Below are positions 14,878 to 23,730 of a DNA stretch of 29,414 nt, one piece after another. The stretch is taken from positions 1-29,414 of the forward strand of contig CAZHZL010000031.1 of NCBI GenBank assembly GCA_964537245.1, in the 5' to 3' direction. Made by a program: the position numbers and the translations under genes. The notes under the pieces were generated by a model that saw only the letters and a list, made by a program, of their open reading frames with translations, made no database searches and was not told the DNA's origin. Position 1 is the stretch's first letter. Every line of letters begins with the position of its first letter. This DNA is from UMGS1840 sp964537245 (lineage in GTDB: Bacteria; Bacillota; Clostridia; UMGS1840).

Positions 14878-17800
14878 CTACTTCTGTATTCTTTCAAGTA
14901 TTACTGCCATTTCGGCTCTTGTTGTGTTTGCTAAAGGCTCAAACATATTATTTCCTTTTCCGTTTAAAATTCCTTCAGCCGTAAGCACGCTTACAGCCTC
15001 AGCCGCCCACTCGCTTATACTATCCTTATCGGAAAAAGAAAGCTCACCTTTTTTATAAAAATCAAATATTCTGTAAATCATAACCGCCATTTCCTGACGC
15101 GTTATATACGAATCAGGATTGAAATTTGTTCCATCTCCAAGCACATAGCCTTTGTTGTATGCCGTTTGAACATAACCTGCATACCAGTCATCTGATACGA
15201 TATCTGAAAATGCGTTGTTGTAGGTTGTTGTGCCTTCTCCTGTAAATTTAAGTACAGCGCAGATAAATTCCGCTCTTGTAACAGGCTGATCCGGTCTGAA
15301 GGTTCCGTCCGTAAAGCCGTTCAATGTATTTTTTTCAGTAAGTGACGAAATAGCGTCAAAAGCCCAGTGTGAATCTGTGACATCCTTATAAACTATTCCC
15401 ATAACCTCCTGTGCAGCCCCTCCTGTCACAGCCGAGCCTGTTGCAGAAAATCCACCGCCGGATGAAGACGAACCGCCGAAGCTTCCTCCTCCCGAAGATG
15501 TACCCCCTGAGCCTTGAACAGCAACAGGTACCCTATAAGGTGTACTGCTGACAACAGGTACTCCTGTTTCGTAATTATTTGCAGGAGTTACCTCAAACTT
15601 AAGATATTTTCCTGCATAGCCTGACGCTGTAAACAGCTTTGAGGTCTGTCCCGCAACAGGATAGTAAGCTCCGCTTTCAGTATCCGAATAAAGCCATCTG
15701 TATGTGCTTTTTGTATCGGGGTCATTATCGCTGTCAATATAGTTGTAATCTCCTGTTATTCCGTTATTAAGCCTTACATTAACAAAATCAGCCTTACATA
15801 CACTACCTATCAGATTATATACGCTTACACCGTCAAACTGCATATCACCGCTTACATAAAGCGCATTGCAATTTTCAGCCGATATATCCGAAACGACCTC
15901 TTCACCATCTAAATAAGCAAGGATTTTTCCTTCATTTTTTATAATCTCAAAAATATGGTTTCCGGCTGTTCTGACCTTTTCAACCGCTCCGATAACATAC
16001 TTATCTGAAGTTGATGTTATTTTAAAATTATTTTCTCCGAATCCCACAGACATATTTTTTGACAAATCGTCTGTAAACTCAAGCTTTACAACGCCGTTTT
16101 TGAAATCAAAATCGGCTGTTTTTTCAGTTGAAGTGCCATTTATTGCAATATTCTCAGCCTTTGACATATAGGAATATACAGGAACGGTTTTTATCAATTT
16201 TCCGTTCTGTGCATATGGATTTTGTGTATTCGGATCTGTATATACCGCTGTTATTCTTGTGAAGCCTCTGTCATTTGCTTCAATAACCCCATCCTCTGAA
16301 ACTGTGAAAATGTCTGTATTTTCCGAGATATATTCAATATAATCGTTAACAAGGGCGTAGGTATTATCTGTATCAGTTGTTCCAAAAACAGACAGTGTTT
16401 CTGATTTTCCCTTCTCAACAAATCTATTGTCAGAAAAATCTATATTCTTATAAATTCCTCCCATAAAGAAGCTTAGGTCCATCGGATTCAGCGTTTCTGA
16501 ATCTGATGTTACGATATTTTCAAAGCTTATCAAATACTTTCCTTCGCCCTTCAAATCAGACAAAAATGTAATAACCGTGCAGTTATTTTCGTGAGAAACT
16601 TTAAAATCAGTATACGGACTACCGTTCTCTGTTATTTTTATATCAGACTTTGTTACATCCGATACATTATAATTCCAATCTACTTTGATTTCATTTACAT
16701 TATATAAATCTCTTGCGTTAAAAGGTATTGACGCAGAATATTCAACCTCTGATATATTTGTTTTATAACAAACAATATTATCAAGAACAAGTGCGTCGGT
16801 ATCTGAACTGCCGTTTGCACTTGCCGCCAAAGCAAATGTTCCTGTCCGACGATTGAGTTCCGAAAGCTGAATCGGAATTACAGCCTTCTGAGAATATAAA
16901 AGCTCCTCGGTATCGCTGTTTCGCACATTTAAGAAAAGGTCATTTCCAAGCATAGCACCCGATACTGTAAGGTCGCTTTCAGAAAACCTTGTCATATCAC
17001 CCTGTGTTTCCACTCCTGTAATCGCATACCATTTCGGCTCATTTGAAAAATAACTTGTATAGCTTGATGTTGTACTTATTGTAGCCGCCTGTTTTTTATC
17101 ATAGCGGTGTTCTACCTGCGTATCTGTATTTGAAAGAAAATAGAAAATAAATTCCTTTGCAGGATATCCGCTTTTTTCGGTAAGATATTCAAACTCAACA
17201 GTATAATCCTTCCACGAATTTATTTCATCGCTCTTTGCCTTATATCCCAAAGAAGACTCTGCCTGACCTTCTGCAATAAGAAGTGTTTTTTCATTATGTG
17301 CAGCATTTATATCAACATACTTTGCAGTATCGGGAACGCCTCTGTTCTGAGAAAATCTATTATATGCGTCAGAAGCTGAAAAATCCTCGCTCATAAGAAT
17401 TTCAAAAGCTATGTTTTTGTTGTATACCATATCGTCCGTAACAAGCGTTACAATATATTCCTTTGATAAATCAAGAGGCTTTGACGGAATAACATCAACA
17501 ATATTTTCAGAAGCATTAAAGCTTACTTCCGCTTCAACTGCTCTGAGTGCTGTTTCTTTTTCAGAAAAATATGCTTCAACAGGAGTCACAGAATCTCCGA
17601 AAGCAAATGAGATTTTTTCTCTGTTTCCCTGTATGCTGTCCGCAACAATATACGCTTTAAAATCTAAAGTTTTCGTAAAACAGTTATTTGAATCAGCATA
17701 AGGATTTTCGCTTACAGGGTCCTTGAAAACAACAGTTATTTGTACAGTCCCCTTTTTATGTGCAGTAAGCTTTCCGCTTGAATCAACTGAAATTACAGAA

Positions 17801-19224
17801 GCGTCATCGGAAGAAAAAGTAATATCGCTTGTTGAAAGCTCAAGCATATTATCATTTTCAGTTTGACCGTAAACCTTTATATTTGCACTCTCCCCAACCA
17901 CAAGGCTCTGCGTCGTGCAATCAACGGTTATATCCTTATATATACCGCCTGTATAAAACACAAATTCAAGCTCATTCAAAGCTTTACCGTCAGCTTTTAA
18001 TCCGCCTAAAATCAGCTTATACTCCGATTCGCCTTTAAGACCGTTATCAAAGGTCAATATCGTTGTATTGCCCTCTTTTGTCGGCGCAAAATCAGTAAAT
18101 TCCACTCCGTTTTTTGTCATTGCTACGCTAAGAGAAGATGTATCTATTATATTTCTCCATAAAAGCTTAAGGCTATTTACATCAAATAAATTTTTTTCGC
18201 CGTTTTTTATTGTTTTTTCACCGTCATTTACCGATATATCAGTAAAAGCAAAGCCTTTTATTTTCGAAAAATCATAAGAATAATTTCTTTGTGCCAAAAT
18301 ATCCGCATATTTACCTGCAAGCATAATTTTATCAATATCAGAAGCTGTTATTTCGCTGTCTAAAATCAGCTCCGCTTCCTGTATCTTCGCTAACAACTCG
18401 CTGTTTGTAAGCTGATTCTGAGCAATGGAATATACAACCATATGATACTGATTATCAAACTCAACAGATACAGAAACAGGAATTTTTGTGCTGTCAAGCT
18501 TAACCTCATAAAGATGAACACCTATCGTCTGGCTTTGCTGAGATAAAACTGCGGCAAAATCTTCGGAAATTTTATATGTAGTATAGCCTGTATCCTTTAA
18601 GCCAACAAGTCTGAAATCCTCGTGTGCCCAGGAAAGACTTCCGTCAGCCGCTTTCTGCACCGCGTGTTTTTGAGCATCGCTAGGTGAATTATAAATCGCC
18701 TGTGCATATCTTGAACCGTTTATCGTAACAGACTGAGTTGAATTATCTGAATATTTAATTTTTATTACGGGAGAACCGCCTACTTCAAATTTAACAGCAA
18801 ATAAAAGTGAAGCTGTCGGTGCTTTTTCTAAAGCTGCTTCAAAGGATTTTGTTCCTTTGTTGCTTATAACCATAGAATCAAGTCCGTTATTTTCAGAGTA
18901 GCCTACCGAATATTTCTTCCCTGTCTTTTCCGTGGCATTGCCCGAAGTGTTATAGACAATTTCATCAAATATAATTTCTCCCCCACCGCCAATGGCAGCC
19001 TTCGATACTGCACCGTATTGACTGTAAGTAACTCCAAGCCCCGCAAACCAGGTTGACGCGTTGAGCTTTTCTCCCTCCGCCTCTATTACGGTATCAGCAT
19101 TTTTTTCAAATGAAACATCAATGATTCCTCCGTCGGTCACAGTTTCTTGTGCATAAGAAACGCTTGCAACAGGAACTGAAATCATAATGGCAGAAAGTAT
19201 TACTGTTAAAATCTTCTTTATCAT
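14878..19224 (-). CDS. Giant SLH-anchored modular surface protein with one FEKNADT module
   Basis: Exported protein of 1448 residues. In order: signal peptide (1-25); one FEKNADT module (34-270, with ASTWFAGL, KYSDNS, LDSTKIP, YSIAQ) and its helical tail (to about 318); an Ig-like pair (345-525, the second half Big2-like: SLVVGESANIKVYGQ...SVDSSGKLTAHKKGTVQI); a block shared with the 688-residue protein (528-825: GNREKISFAFGD, YTVEFEY, GTFALAAS, NIVCYK); a second copy of the Ig-like pair (840-1018); a beta-rich domain (about 1025-1140); an Ig-like domain (about 1143-1230, STYRWLYSD...AGKYLKFEVTP); a Gly/Ser linker (1239-1260); and three SLH repeats (1278-1325, 1338-1385, 1397-1445) for wall anchoring. 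No catalytic domain was recognised. It looks like a scaffold or adhesin that presents binding modules beyond the wall. GGAGG precedes the ATG. Confidence 0.9.
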   Translation of the reverse strand: MIKKILTVILSAIMISVPVASVSYAQETVTDGGIIDVSFEKNADTVIEAEGEKLNASTWFAGLGVTYSQYGAVSKAAIGGGGEIIFDEIVYNTSGNATEKTGKKYSVGYSENNGLDSMVISNKGTKSFEAALEKAPTASLLFAVKFEVGGSPVIKIKYSDNSTQSVTINGSRYAQAIYNSPSDAQKHAVQKAADGSLSWAHEDFRLVGLKDTGYTTYKISEDFAAVLSQQSQTIGVHLYEVKLDSTKIPVSVSVEFDNQYHMVVYSIAQNQLTNSELLAKIQEAELILDSEITASDIDKIMLAGKYADILAQRNYSYDFSKIKGFAFTDISVNDGEKTIKNGEKNLFDVNSLKLLWRNIIDTSSLSVAMTKNGVEFTDFAPTKEGNTTILTFDNGLKGESEYKLILGGLKADGKALNELEFVFYTGGIYKDITVDCTTQSLVVGESANIKVYGQTENDNMLELSTSDITFSSDDASVISVDSSGKLTAHKKGTVQITVVFKDPVSENPYADSNNCFTKTLDFKAYIVADSIQGNREKISFAFGDSVTPVEAYFSEKETALRAVEAEVSFNASENIVDVIPSKPLDLSKEYIVTLVTDDMVYNKNIAFEILMSEDFSASDAYNRFSQNRGVPDTAKYVDINAAHNEKTLLIAEGQAESSLGYKAKSDEINSWKDYTVEFEYLTEKSGYPAKEFIFYFLSNTDTQVEHRYDKKQAATISTTSSYTSYFSNEPKWYAITGVETQGDMTRFSESDLTVSGAMLGNDLFLNVRNSDTEELLYSQKAVIPIQLSELNRRTGTFALAASANGSSDTDALVLDNIVCYKTNISEVEYSASIPFNARDLYNVNEIKVDWNYNVSDVTKSDIKITENGSPYTDFKVSHENNCTVITFLSDLKGEGKYLISFENIVTSDSETLNPMDLSFFMGGIYKNIDFSDNRFVEKGKSETLSVFGTTDTDNTYALVNDYIEYISENTDIFTVSEDGVIEANDRGFTRITAVYTDPNTQNPYAQNGKLIKTVPVYSYMSKAENIAINGTSTEKTADFDFKNGVVKLEFTDDLSKNMSVGFGENNFKITSTSDKYVIGAVEKVRTAGNHIFEIIKNEGKILAYLDGEEVVSDISAENCNALYVSGDMQFDGVSVYNLIGSVCKADFVNVRLNNGITGDYNYIDSDNDPDTKSTYRWLYSDTESGAYYPVAGQTSKLFTASGYAGKYLKFEVTPANNYETGVPVVSSTPYRVPVAVQGSGGTSSGGGSFGGSSSSGGGFSATGSAVTGGAAQEVMGIVYKDVTDSHWAFDAISSLTEKNTLNGFTDGTFRPDQPVTRAEFICAVLKFTGEGTTTYNNAFSDIVSDDWYAGYVQTAYNKGYVLGDGTNFNPDSYITRQEMAVMIYRIFDFYKKGELSFSDKDSISEWAAEAVSVLTAEGILNGKGNNMFEPLANTTRAEMAVILERIQK
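16171..16707 (-). repeat. Internal duplication, copy 2 (second Ig-like pair in the 1448-residue protein)
   Basis: Encodes residues 840-1018, which align with residues 345-525 of the same protein. Both start LF/LYNVN, share DLKGEGKYLI versus GLKGESEYKLI, GGIYKNI versus GGIYKDI, and end with an NPYA...K.LKT-like stretch. The copies are clearly diverged in sequence, so this is an old duplication. Confidence 0.75.
17650..18192 (-). repeat. Internal duplication, copy 1 (first Ig-like pair in the 1448-residue protein)
   Basis: Encodes residues 345-525: a Big5-like half (SSLSVAMTKNGVEFTDF...) followed by a Big2-like half containing SVDSSGKLTAHKKGTVQITV. It is the counterpart of the stretch at 16171-16707. 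The two copies flank the block shared with the 688-residue protein, so that block was probably inserted between them or duplicated around. Confidence 0.75.
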
Positions 19225-19239
19225 TTTGTCCTCCGTTTT

Positions 19240-20730
19240 TTAATTATCCTTGTTTTTTAAAAATTCGTTAATCTGTCTTTGAAATTCGTCAATTATCTGC
19301 CGATTTCCGACATTATCCGCCTGAACTTCATATTCGCAATACGCAGCTTTCCAGTCGGAAAACGAGCCTGCAAGAAGCGGCTCAAAATATTTATCATTAA
19401 TATAGTTTACCTGCGTCAGATAATCAGAAACAGGCGAAACATCAAGATTAAAGCCTATCAAATGCGATTTGTAGTCTGACATATTTGATTCTTCAAACAC
19501 CCATTTTTTATAATCGTCAGGCTCTGCAGGGCAGTTGTATGCAAGCTCAGTATTGCCGACAATCCACTTATATAAACCGTAGGAATCAGAAGATGTAGCC
19601 TGAAGTAAATATGGAGTTTCAATTCTGTCCTCACCCGTTTTTTTATAATGAGTACCCTCTATTCCGAAAACAAGAAGATTATACAGCTCTTTATCACTCT
19701 GAAGAAGGTTTAACACCTGCATCGCTTTTTCAGGTGCTTTACATTTCGCCATTAACGAAGTACCGCCTGCACTGTTTTTAAAGCCGATATAATCTTTTTC
19801 GTAATAAGGTATAACTATTATTTCATATCCAAAATCACTTGACAGAGTATCCTGTATAAACGGAGTGTATCCTACATCCCAGAATGCCACGCCGTCTTTT
19901 TGTCCCTTATAGTCAACAGTATCCGAAAGCGCGTCCTCTTTTATATATCCCTTTTCTGCCCAACGGCGCGAAACCTCATAATGCATTAAAGAATTTTCTG
20001 AAAAAGCATAGTTTACAACCCTTGCCTCATCATCGCCGTATTCAACAGCATAAGGGAATATCAGATTTTCCCAGCCTCTTTGGTTAATCGTTTTTACAGA
20101 CCCCTTAAATGTTATTCCGTCAGCCTTCATCACATCCATATATTCTTCTAAAATATCATACATTTCTTTTGTATCGTGTTTTGAAGAATAAAGCTCTTTT
20201 TTAAAGGCGTCAATATCAAGATATTTTTCTGCATATTCTTTTGAAAAAGCAACACCTCTCAGCAATGAGCACATCTGGTAGGAAGGTATCCCGTAAATTT
20301 TACCGTCCACCTTCTGATAATCCATAAACCACTCCGGCAAAGCCGCCAATGTTTCTTTTCCGTACTCTTCCAGTAAATCATCAAGTGCGAGAAAGCTTCC
20401 GTTTCTCACTTCTGTATGAAAATCAAGGTCATAATTATTTACAATGTCGATTTTCTCCCTCGCTGTATTCATAAGAAGAAATTTCTGTTTATATTCCAAT
20501 ATAGGAATTACTTCAAAGCTTATCGTCACTCCCGGCACTTTTTCAGAAAGTCTTTTGTTAAAAACTTCCCATACAGCTTCGCAATCGTCCTGCATTCCTG
20601 GTCCTGTCATTATATATTTTAGTTCAACCGCGTCGGAAGGCATCTGAGTTTTCTTATTACAGCATGAAAAAAAGCTGATAACAAAAATTACAGTTAAAAC
20701 GGTTGCAGTTTTCACCTTTTTATTTTTCAT
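19240..20730 (-). CDS. Extracellular solute-binding lipoprotein, CUT1 (LplA/YtcQ-like) type
   Basis: Lipoprotein of 496 residues, normally the sugar- or oligosaccharide-capturing part of an ABC importer. The N-terminus is a lipoprotein signal (VISFFSC, lipidated Cys at about 22 or 23). The body follows the LplA/YtcQ pattern: REKIDIVNNYDLDFHTEVRN, LALDDLLEEYGKE, KVDGKIYGIPSYQ, and a DUF3502-like C-terminus (VGNRQIIDEFQRQINEFL). The notable point is context: the usual LplB/YtcP-type permease genes and an ATPase are absent, and the gene is 12 bases after a sensor kinase and 15 bases before surface protein genes. It may serve a permease encoded elsewhere, or present a ligand to the kinase. The ribosome site is GGGGGAG. 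Confidence 0.9.
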   Translation of the reverse strand: MKNKKVKTATVLTVIFVISFFSCCNKKTQMPSDAVELKYIMTGPGMQDDCEAVWEVFNKRLSEKVPGVTISFEVIPILEYKQKFLLMNTAREKIDIVNNYDLDFHTEVRNGSFLALDDLLEEYGKETLAALPEWFMDYQKVDGKIYGIPSYQMCSLLRGVAFSKEYAEKYLDIDAFKKELYSSKHDTKEMYDILEEYMDVMKADGITFKGSVKTINQRGWENLIFPYAVEYGDDEARVVNYAFSENSLMHYEVSRRWAEKGYIKEDALSDTVDYKGQKDGVAFWDVGYTPFIQDTLSSDFGYEIIVIPYYEKDYIGFKNSAGGTSLMAKCKAPEKAMQVLNLLQSDKELYNLLVFGIEGTHYKKTGEDRIETPYLLQATSSDSYGLYKWIVGNTELAYNCPAEPDDYKKWVFEESNMSDYKSHLIGFNLDVSPVSDYLTQVNYINDKYFEPLLAGSFSDWKAAYCEYEVQADNVGNRQIIDEFQRQINEFLKNKDN

Positions 20731-20742
20731 GCGCTCCCCCCA

Positions 20743-22425
20743 TCAGCATATTGCGGGAAATTCAATTATAATTTCCGTAAATCTATCAACTTCACTTTTT
20801 ATATCAACAAATACAGCTTCACCATAAATAATTTTCAATCTTCTTAAAACATTTTTTATTCCTATTTTCTCTTTTTCAAATGTTTCCTCATCGGCAGATT
20901 TCAATATCTTTTCTACTGTATCCTTATCCATTCCGACTCCATTATCACGGACTGTAATCCTTAAAGCAGACCCGTTTTTTTCCGCCTTCACCGTAAGCAC
21001 ACCGCTGTTTTTTATACCGTGAAAAACTGCATTTTCACAAAACGGCTGTAAAATCATTTTCAAAACTTTAAAATCCTTCAATTCAGGACTGTATTCTATT
21101 TTATAGTCAAAATTTTCATATCTGTATTTTAAAAATGAAAGATAATCCTCCAAAAATGCAAGCTCGTCTCCCAAGCTTACAAATCCGTTATCTGAAATAT
21201 AGCTGTATTTAACTATTCTGGTCAGCTTTGTAAGCATTTTTATGGACTTTGAAGTATACCCACAATCATCAATAAGATTTTTTCCGAGCGCATTCAAAGA
21301 ATTGTTTATAAAATGCGGCATTATCTGCTTCTGAAGTGCCTTTGACTGCATTTCGTTATAGTTTATTACCTTTGTTTCAACCTCATTTTTCAGTTTTTCA
21401 TTATCATTTATAAGAAAAACAATTCTGTCGCTTATAAATTTTATTTCATTATCCTTAAGCTTATCAGGCATCTTTTTTGTTTCAAGAATATTCATAAAAT
21501 CAGCTATATAGTATAAGCTGTCTGCCGAAATATGAACAGACATCACACTTATAACAATGATAACGGCAATAAAAATAAGAACAAAAGTGAAATACATATT
21601 TCTTATTCCGGAAAGATAATTTTCTGAAGAAGATGACACTACATAGCGAAAATCATAATACTCCGATTTCTGCTGACTGAATACGCAGTTATATTTTTTT
21701 AAATACCCCTGCTGATTTTTGCCCATCTGTGTAAACCATTCGGGTATTTCATATGAACTGTTTGAATATAACATCGTATCGCCGATAAGTATGTAAATTT
21801 GTTCGCCTGACTTAACAAAATCCTTGAATTTGCTTTTTATGGTAAAAATATCAAGCTCTACTGCAACAAATCCGTTTTTTTCCGAATCCTTTTTTATAAA
21901 AAAAACAGATTGCAGCGCATCGTTCTTATTTTTTTTAAAAACAATTTTATAATCCTCATAAAAGTCTTCCGAAAGGTTGTCAAGCCAGAAAGAATATTCA
22001 AGCTGCCCTCTTTGCTTTTTTCCTTCTGAGGTTATAATACAGTCAATCTTGCTGTTATAAAGGTAGAGGTTTTTTATACCTGTGTTATACGAATTAAACA
22101 AGCTTTTCAGTCTGTTTTCCGTTTCCCTGCCGGGAAGTGTGTCAGAAAAAGAAAAAAACAGCTTCACATCGTTATTATTTATAGACTTTGCCGCAAGATA
22201 TTCCGCCTCCCTGAAAACACTGTCAAAAAGAATAACAGCCTTTTTTGCTTCTGCATCGTTTTCATTAAGCATATTTTTTCTCATAAAGGAGGTAATCCCA
22301 TAATACGCAACGGTAATCAGGATTGCAGCAATCAAAAACAGTATGAAAAAAAGCTTCAAGGCTCTTAAAACCACAACGCTTTTAAAACCGTAGCCTTTTA
22401 CATATCCGAGAATATTCTTTTTCAT
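20743..22425 (-). CDS. YesM-like sensor histidine kinase
   Basis: Membrane sensor kinase of 560 residues. Membrane segments lie at about 24-46 and 276-298 and enclose an extracellular sensor domain of about 230 residues. A HAMP-like linker (about 300-345) leads to the His_kinase/PF06580 core: the phosphoacceptor is His371 in QKQIMPHFINNSLNAL (family form QxxPHFLYNxLN, with Ile-Asn replacing the usual Leu-Tyr). The ATPase part shows the N box PFCENAVFHG (Asn465), DNGVGM (494-499) and IGIKNVLRRL. Its start codon is two bases beyond the regulator gene, whose last codons contain the ribosome site GGAGAA, so the pair is coupled. YesM/YesN systems usually control polysaccharide uptake or degradation genes. 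Confidence 0.93.
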   Translation of the reverse strand: MKKNILGYVKGYGFKSVVVLRALKLFFILFLIAAILITVAYYGITSFMRKNMLNENDAEAKKAVILFDSVFREAEYLAAKSINNNDVKLFFSFSDTLPGRETENRLKSLFNSYNTGIKNLYLYNSKIDCIITSEGKKQRGQLEYSFWLDNLSEDFYEDYKIVFKKNKNDALQSVFFIKKDSEKNGFVAVELDIFTIKSKFKDFVKSGEQIYILIGDTMLYSNSSYEIPEWFTQMGKNQQGYLKKYNCVFSQQKSEYYDFRYVVSSSSENYLSGIRNMYFTFVLIFIAVIIVISVMSVHISADSLYYIADFMNILETKKMPDKLKDNEIKFISDRIVFLINDNEKLKNEVETKVINYNEMQSKALQKQIMPHFINNSLNALGKNLIDDCGYTSKSIKMLTKLTRIVKYSYISDNGFVSLGDELAFLEDYLSFLKYRYENFDYKIEYSPELKDFKVLKMILQPFCENAVFHGIKNSGVLTVKAEKNGSALRITVRDNGVGMDKDTVEKILKSADEETFEKEKIGIKNVLRRLKIIYGEAVFVDIKSEVDRFTEIIIEFPAIC

Positions 22426-22427
22426 TT

Positions 22428-23648
22428 TTATTCTCCTTTTTTGATGGAAAAATGCTTTTTATACTCCCTGACGGAAAAGCCTGTATATCTTTTAAACGCG
22501 CGTCTGAACGCTCTTTCATCATTATATCCGATTTTTGCACATATTTCGCTGATTGTCTTTTCTTTTGTCACCAGCTCGGCTGCCACCTTCATTCTGCATT
22601 CACAAAGATAACTCATAATCGTCTTGCCGGTATACTTTTTAAAGGATTTTGAAAGATAAACAACATTCACATGAATCTGATCTGCAATTTCATCTCTCAT
22701 TATCGGTTTATTATAATTTTTTTCAATTATTTCAACAGCCGCTTTCACAATCGCAGGAAGTCTTGCTGAATGAATATCAATATCATCTGAATCAGGGATT
22801 TCAATGTTTTCTCCATATTCACCGTCGTATACATCTTTTAACATAATTCGACGACATTCTGTTATTTCAACTTCAAGACCAAAAGATGAGGAAAGCTCCT
22901 TTGTAATAAATCCTGTATCCAGCTTAACAGGTTTTCCGTGGTCAAAAACGACAAAATTAATTTTGTCCCCCACAAAGCTTGAACAGAAAATAAAAAGATG
23001 TGAATTCATAAGCTTTATAATATTAACAACAGCATTTTTCAACATTTCCTCGGTGTAATGCCATTTGTTCTCTATAAAATCACCCAGATTTCTCAGGACT
23101 GCTGAAAATTTTATACATTCTGCCTGCAAAAAGTCGCCGCCCCGTTCAAAATCATTGTAATTAAGCGAAGCCTCACTAAGAGACGGGAAATTATTTTCAA
23201 ACAAATCGTAGAAAAACATCTCCGCCTGCATTTCGTCAGAGTCAGATGAATTTCTGTCTTTTAAAGAAGCAAGATTTTCTCTCACAATATCCATAGCCTC
23301 TAAAAATTCATCGAGGTCAACAAATTTCAATAAATAGTAGACAACTCCGTATCGCATAAGCTCTTTTGCATATTCAAATTCAGAATAAGCACTTACTGCA
23401 ATAACATTGATATACGGCTTCTCCGAATAAATAAATTTTGCAAGCTCAATCCCTGATACTTTAGGCATTTTTATATCTGTAAGTACAAGCTCAACATCGT
23501 TTTCAAGAAGGTAACTTATTGCTTCATCACCATCTCTGAAAATTCCGGCAATTTCAAAATCCTTGCAATAATCAGTTACATACTTTTTCAGAAGCTCACA
23601 GCCTGTATATTCGTCATCTACAATAATCAGCTTATAAATCTTACTCAT
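22428..23648 (-). CDS. YesN-like response regulator with AraC-type DNA-binding domain
   Basis: Response regulator of 406 residues and first gene of the large operon. The receiver domain (1-120) has the acidic pair Asp11/Asp12, phosphoacceptor Asp58 (TDIKMPKVSG), Ser86 and Lys108. A middle region (about 130-290) has no recognised motif. The C-terminal AraC/XylS helix-turn-helix pair (about 300-400) shows MRDEIADQIHVNVVYLSKSF and EICAKIGYNDERAFRRAFKR followed by YTGFSVREYK. It most likely activates its own operon through direct repeats upstream of the promoter. An oddity is that the only GGAG directly touches the ATG with no spacing, which predicts poor initiation unless another codon is used. 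Confidence 0.93.
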   Translation of the reverse strand: MSKIYKLIIVDDEYTGCELLKKYVTDYCKDFEIAGIFRDGDEAISYLLENDVELVLTDIKMPKVSGIELAKFIYSEKPYINVIAVSAYSEFEYAKELMRYGVVYYLLKFVDLDEFLEAMDIVRENLASLKDRNSSDSDEMQAEMFFYDLFENNFPSLSEASLNYNDFERGGDFLQAECIKFSAVLRNLGDFIENKWHYTEEMLKNAVVNIIKLMNSHLFIFCSSFVGDKINFVVFDHGKPVKLDTGFITKELSSSFGLEVEITECRRIMLKDVYDGEYGENIEIPDSDDIDIHSARLPAIVKAAVEIIEKNYNKPIMRDEIADQIHVNVVYLSKSFKKYTGKTIMSYLCECRMKVAAELVTKEKTISEICAKIGYNDERAFRRAFKRYTGFSVREYKKHFSIKKGE

Positions 23649-23690
23649 CTCCTTTTTTAAAAAAGATTATAAAGTATTCATTCTAATTAC

Positions 23691-23719
23691 ATTATACAAA
23701 AAATTTTACCGTTTGTAAA
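23691..23719 (-). promoter_or_regulatory. Promoter of the 20 kb regulator-kinase-surface-protein operon
   Basis: On the minus strand TTTACA (23714-23719), a 17-base spacer and TATAAT (23691-23696). The start point would be near 23684, giving a leader of about 36 bases. A second TATAAT at 23666-23671 lacks a fitting -35 box. Confidence 0.75.
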
Positions 23720-23730
23720 GGGTTGAAAGT

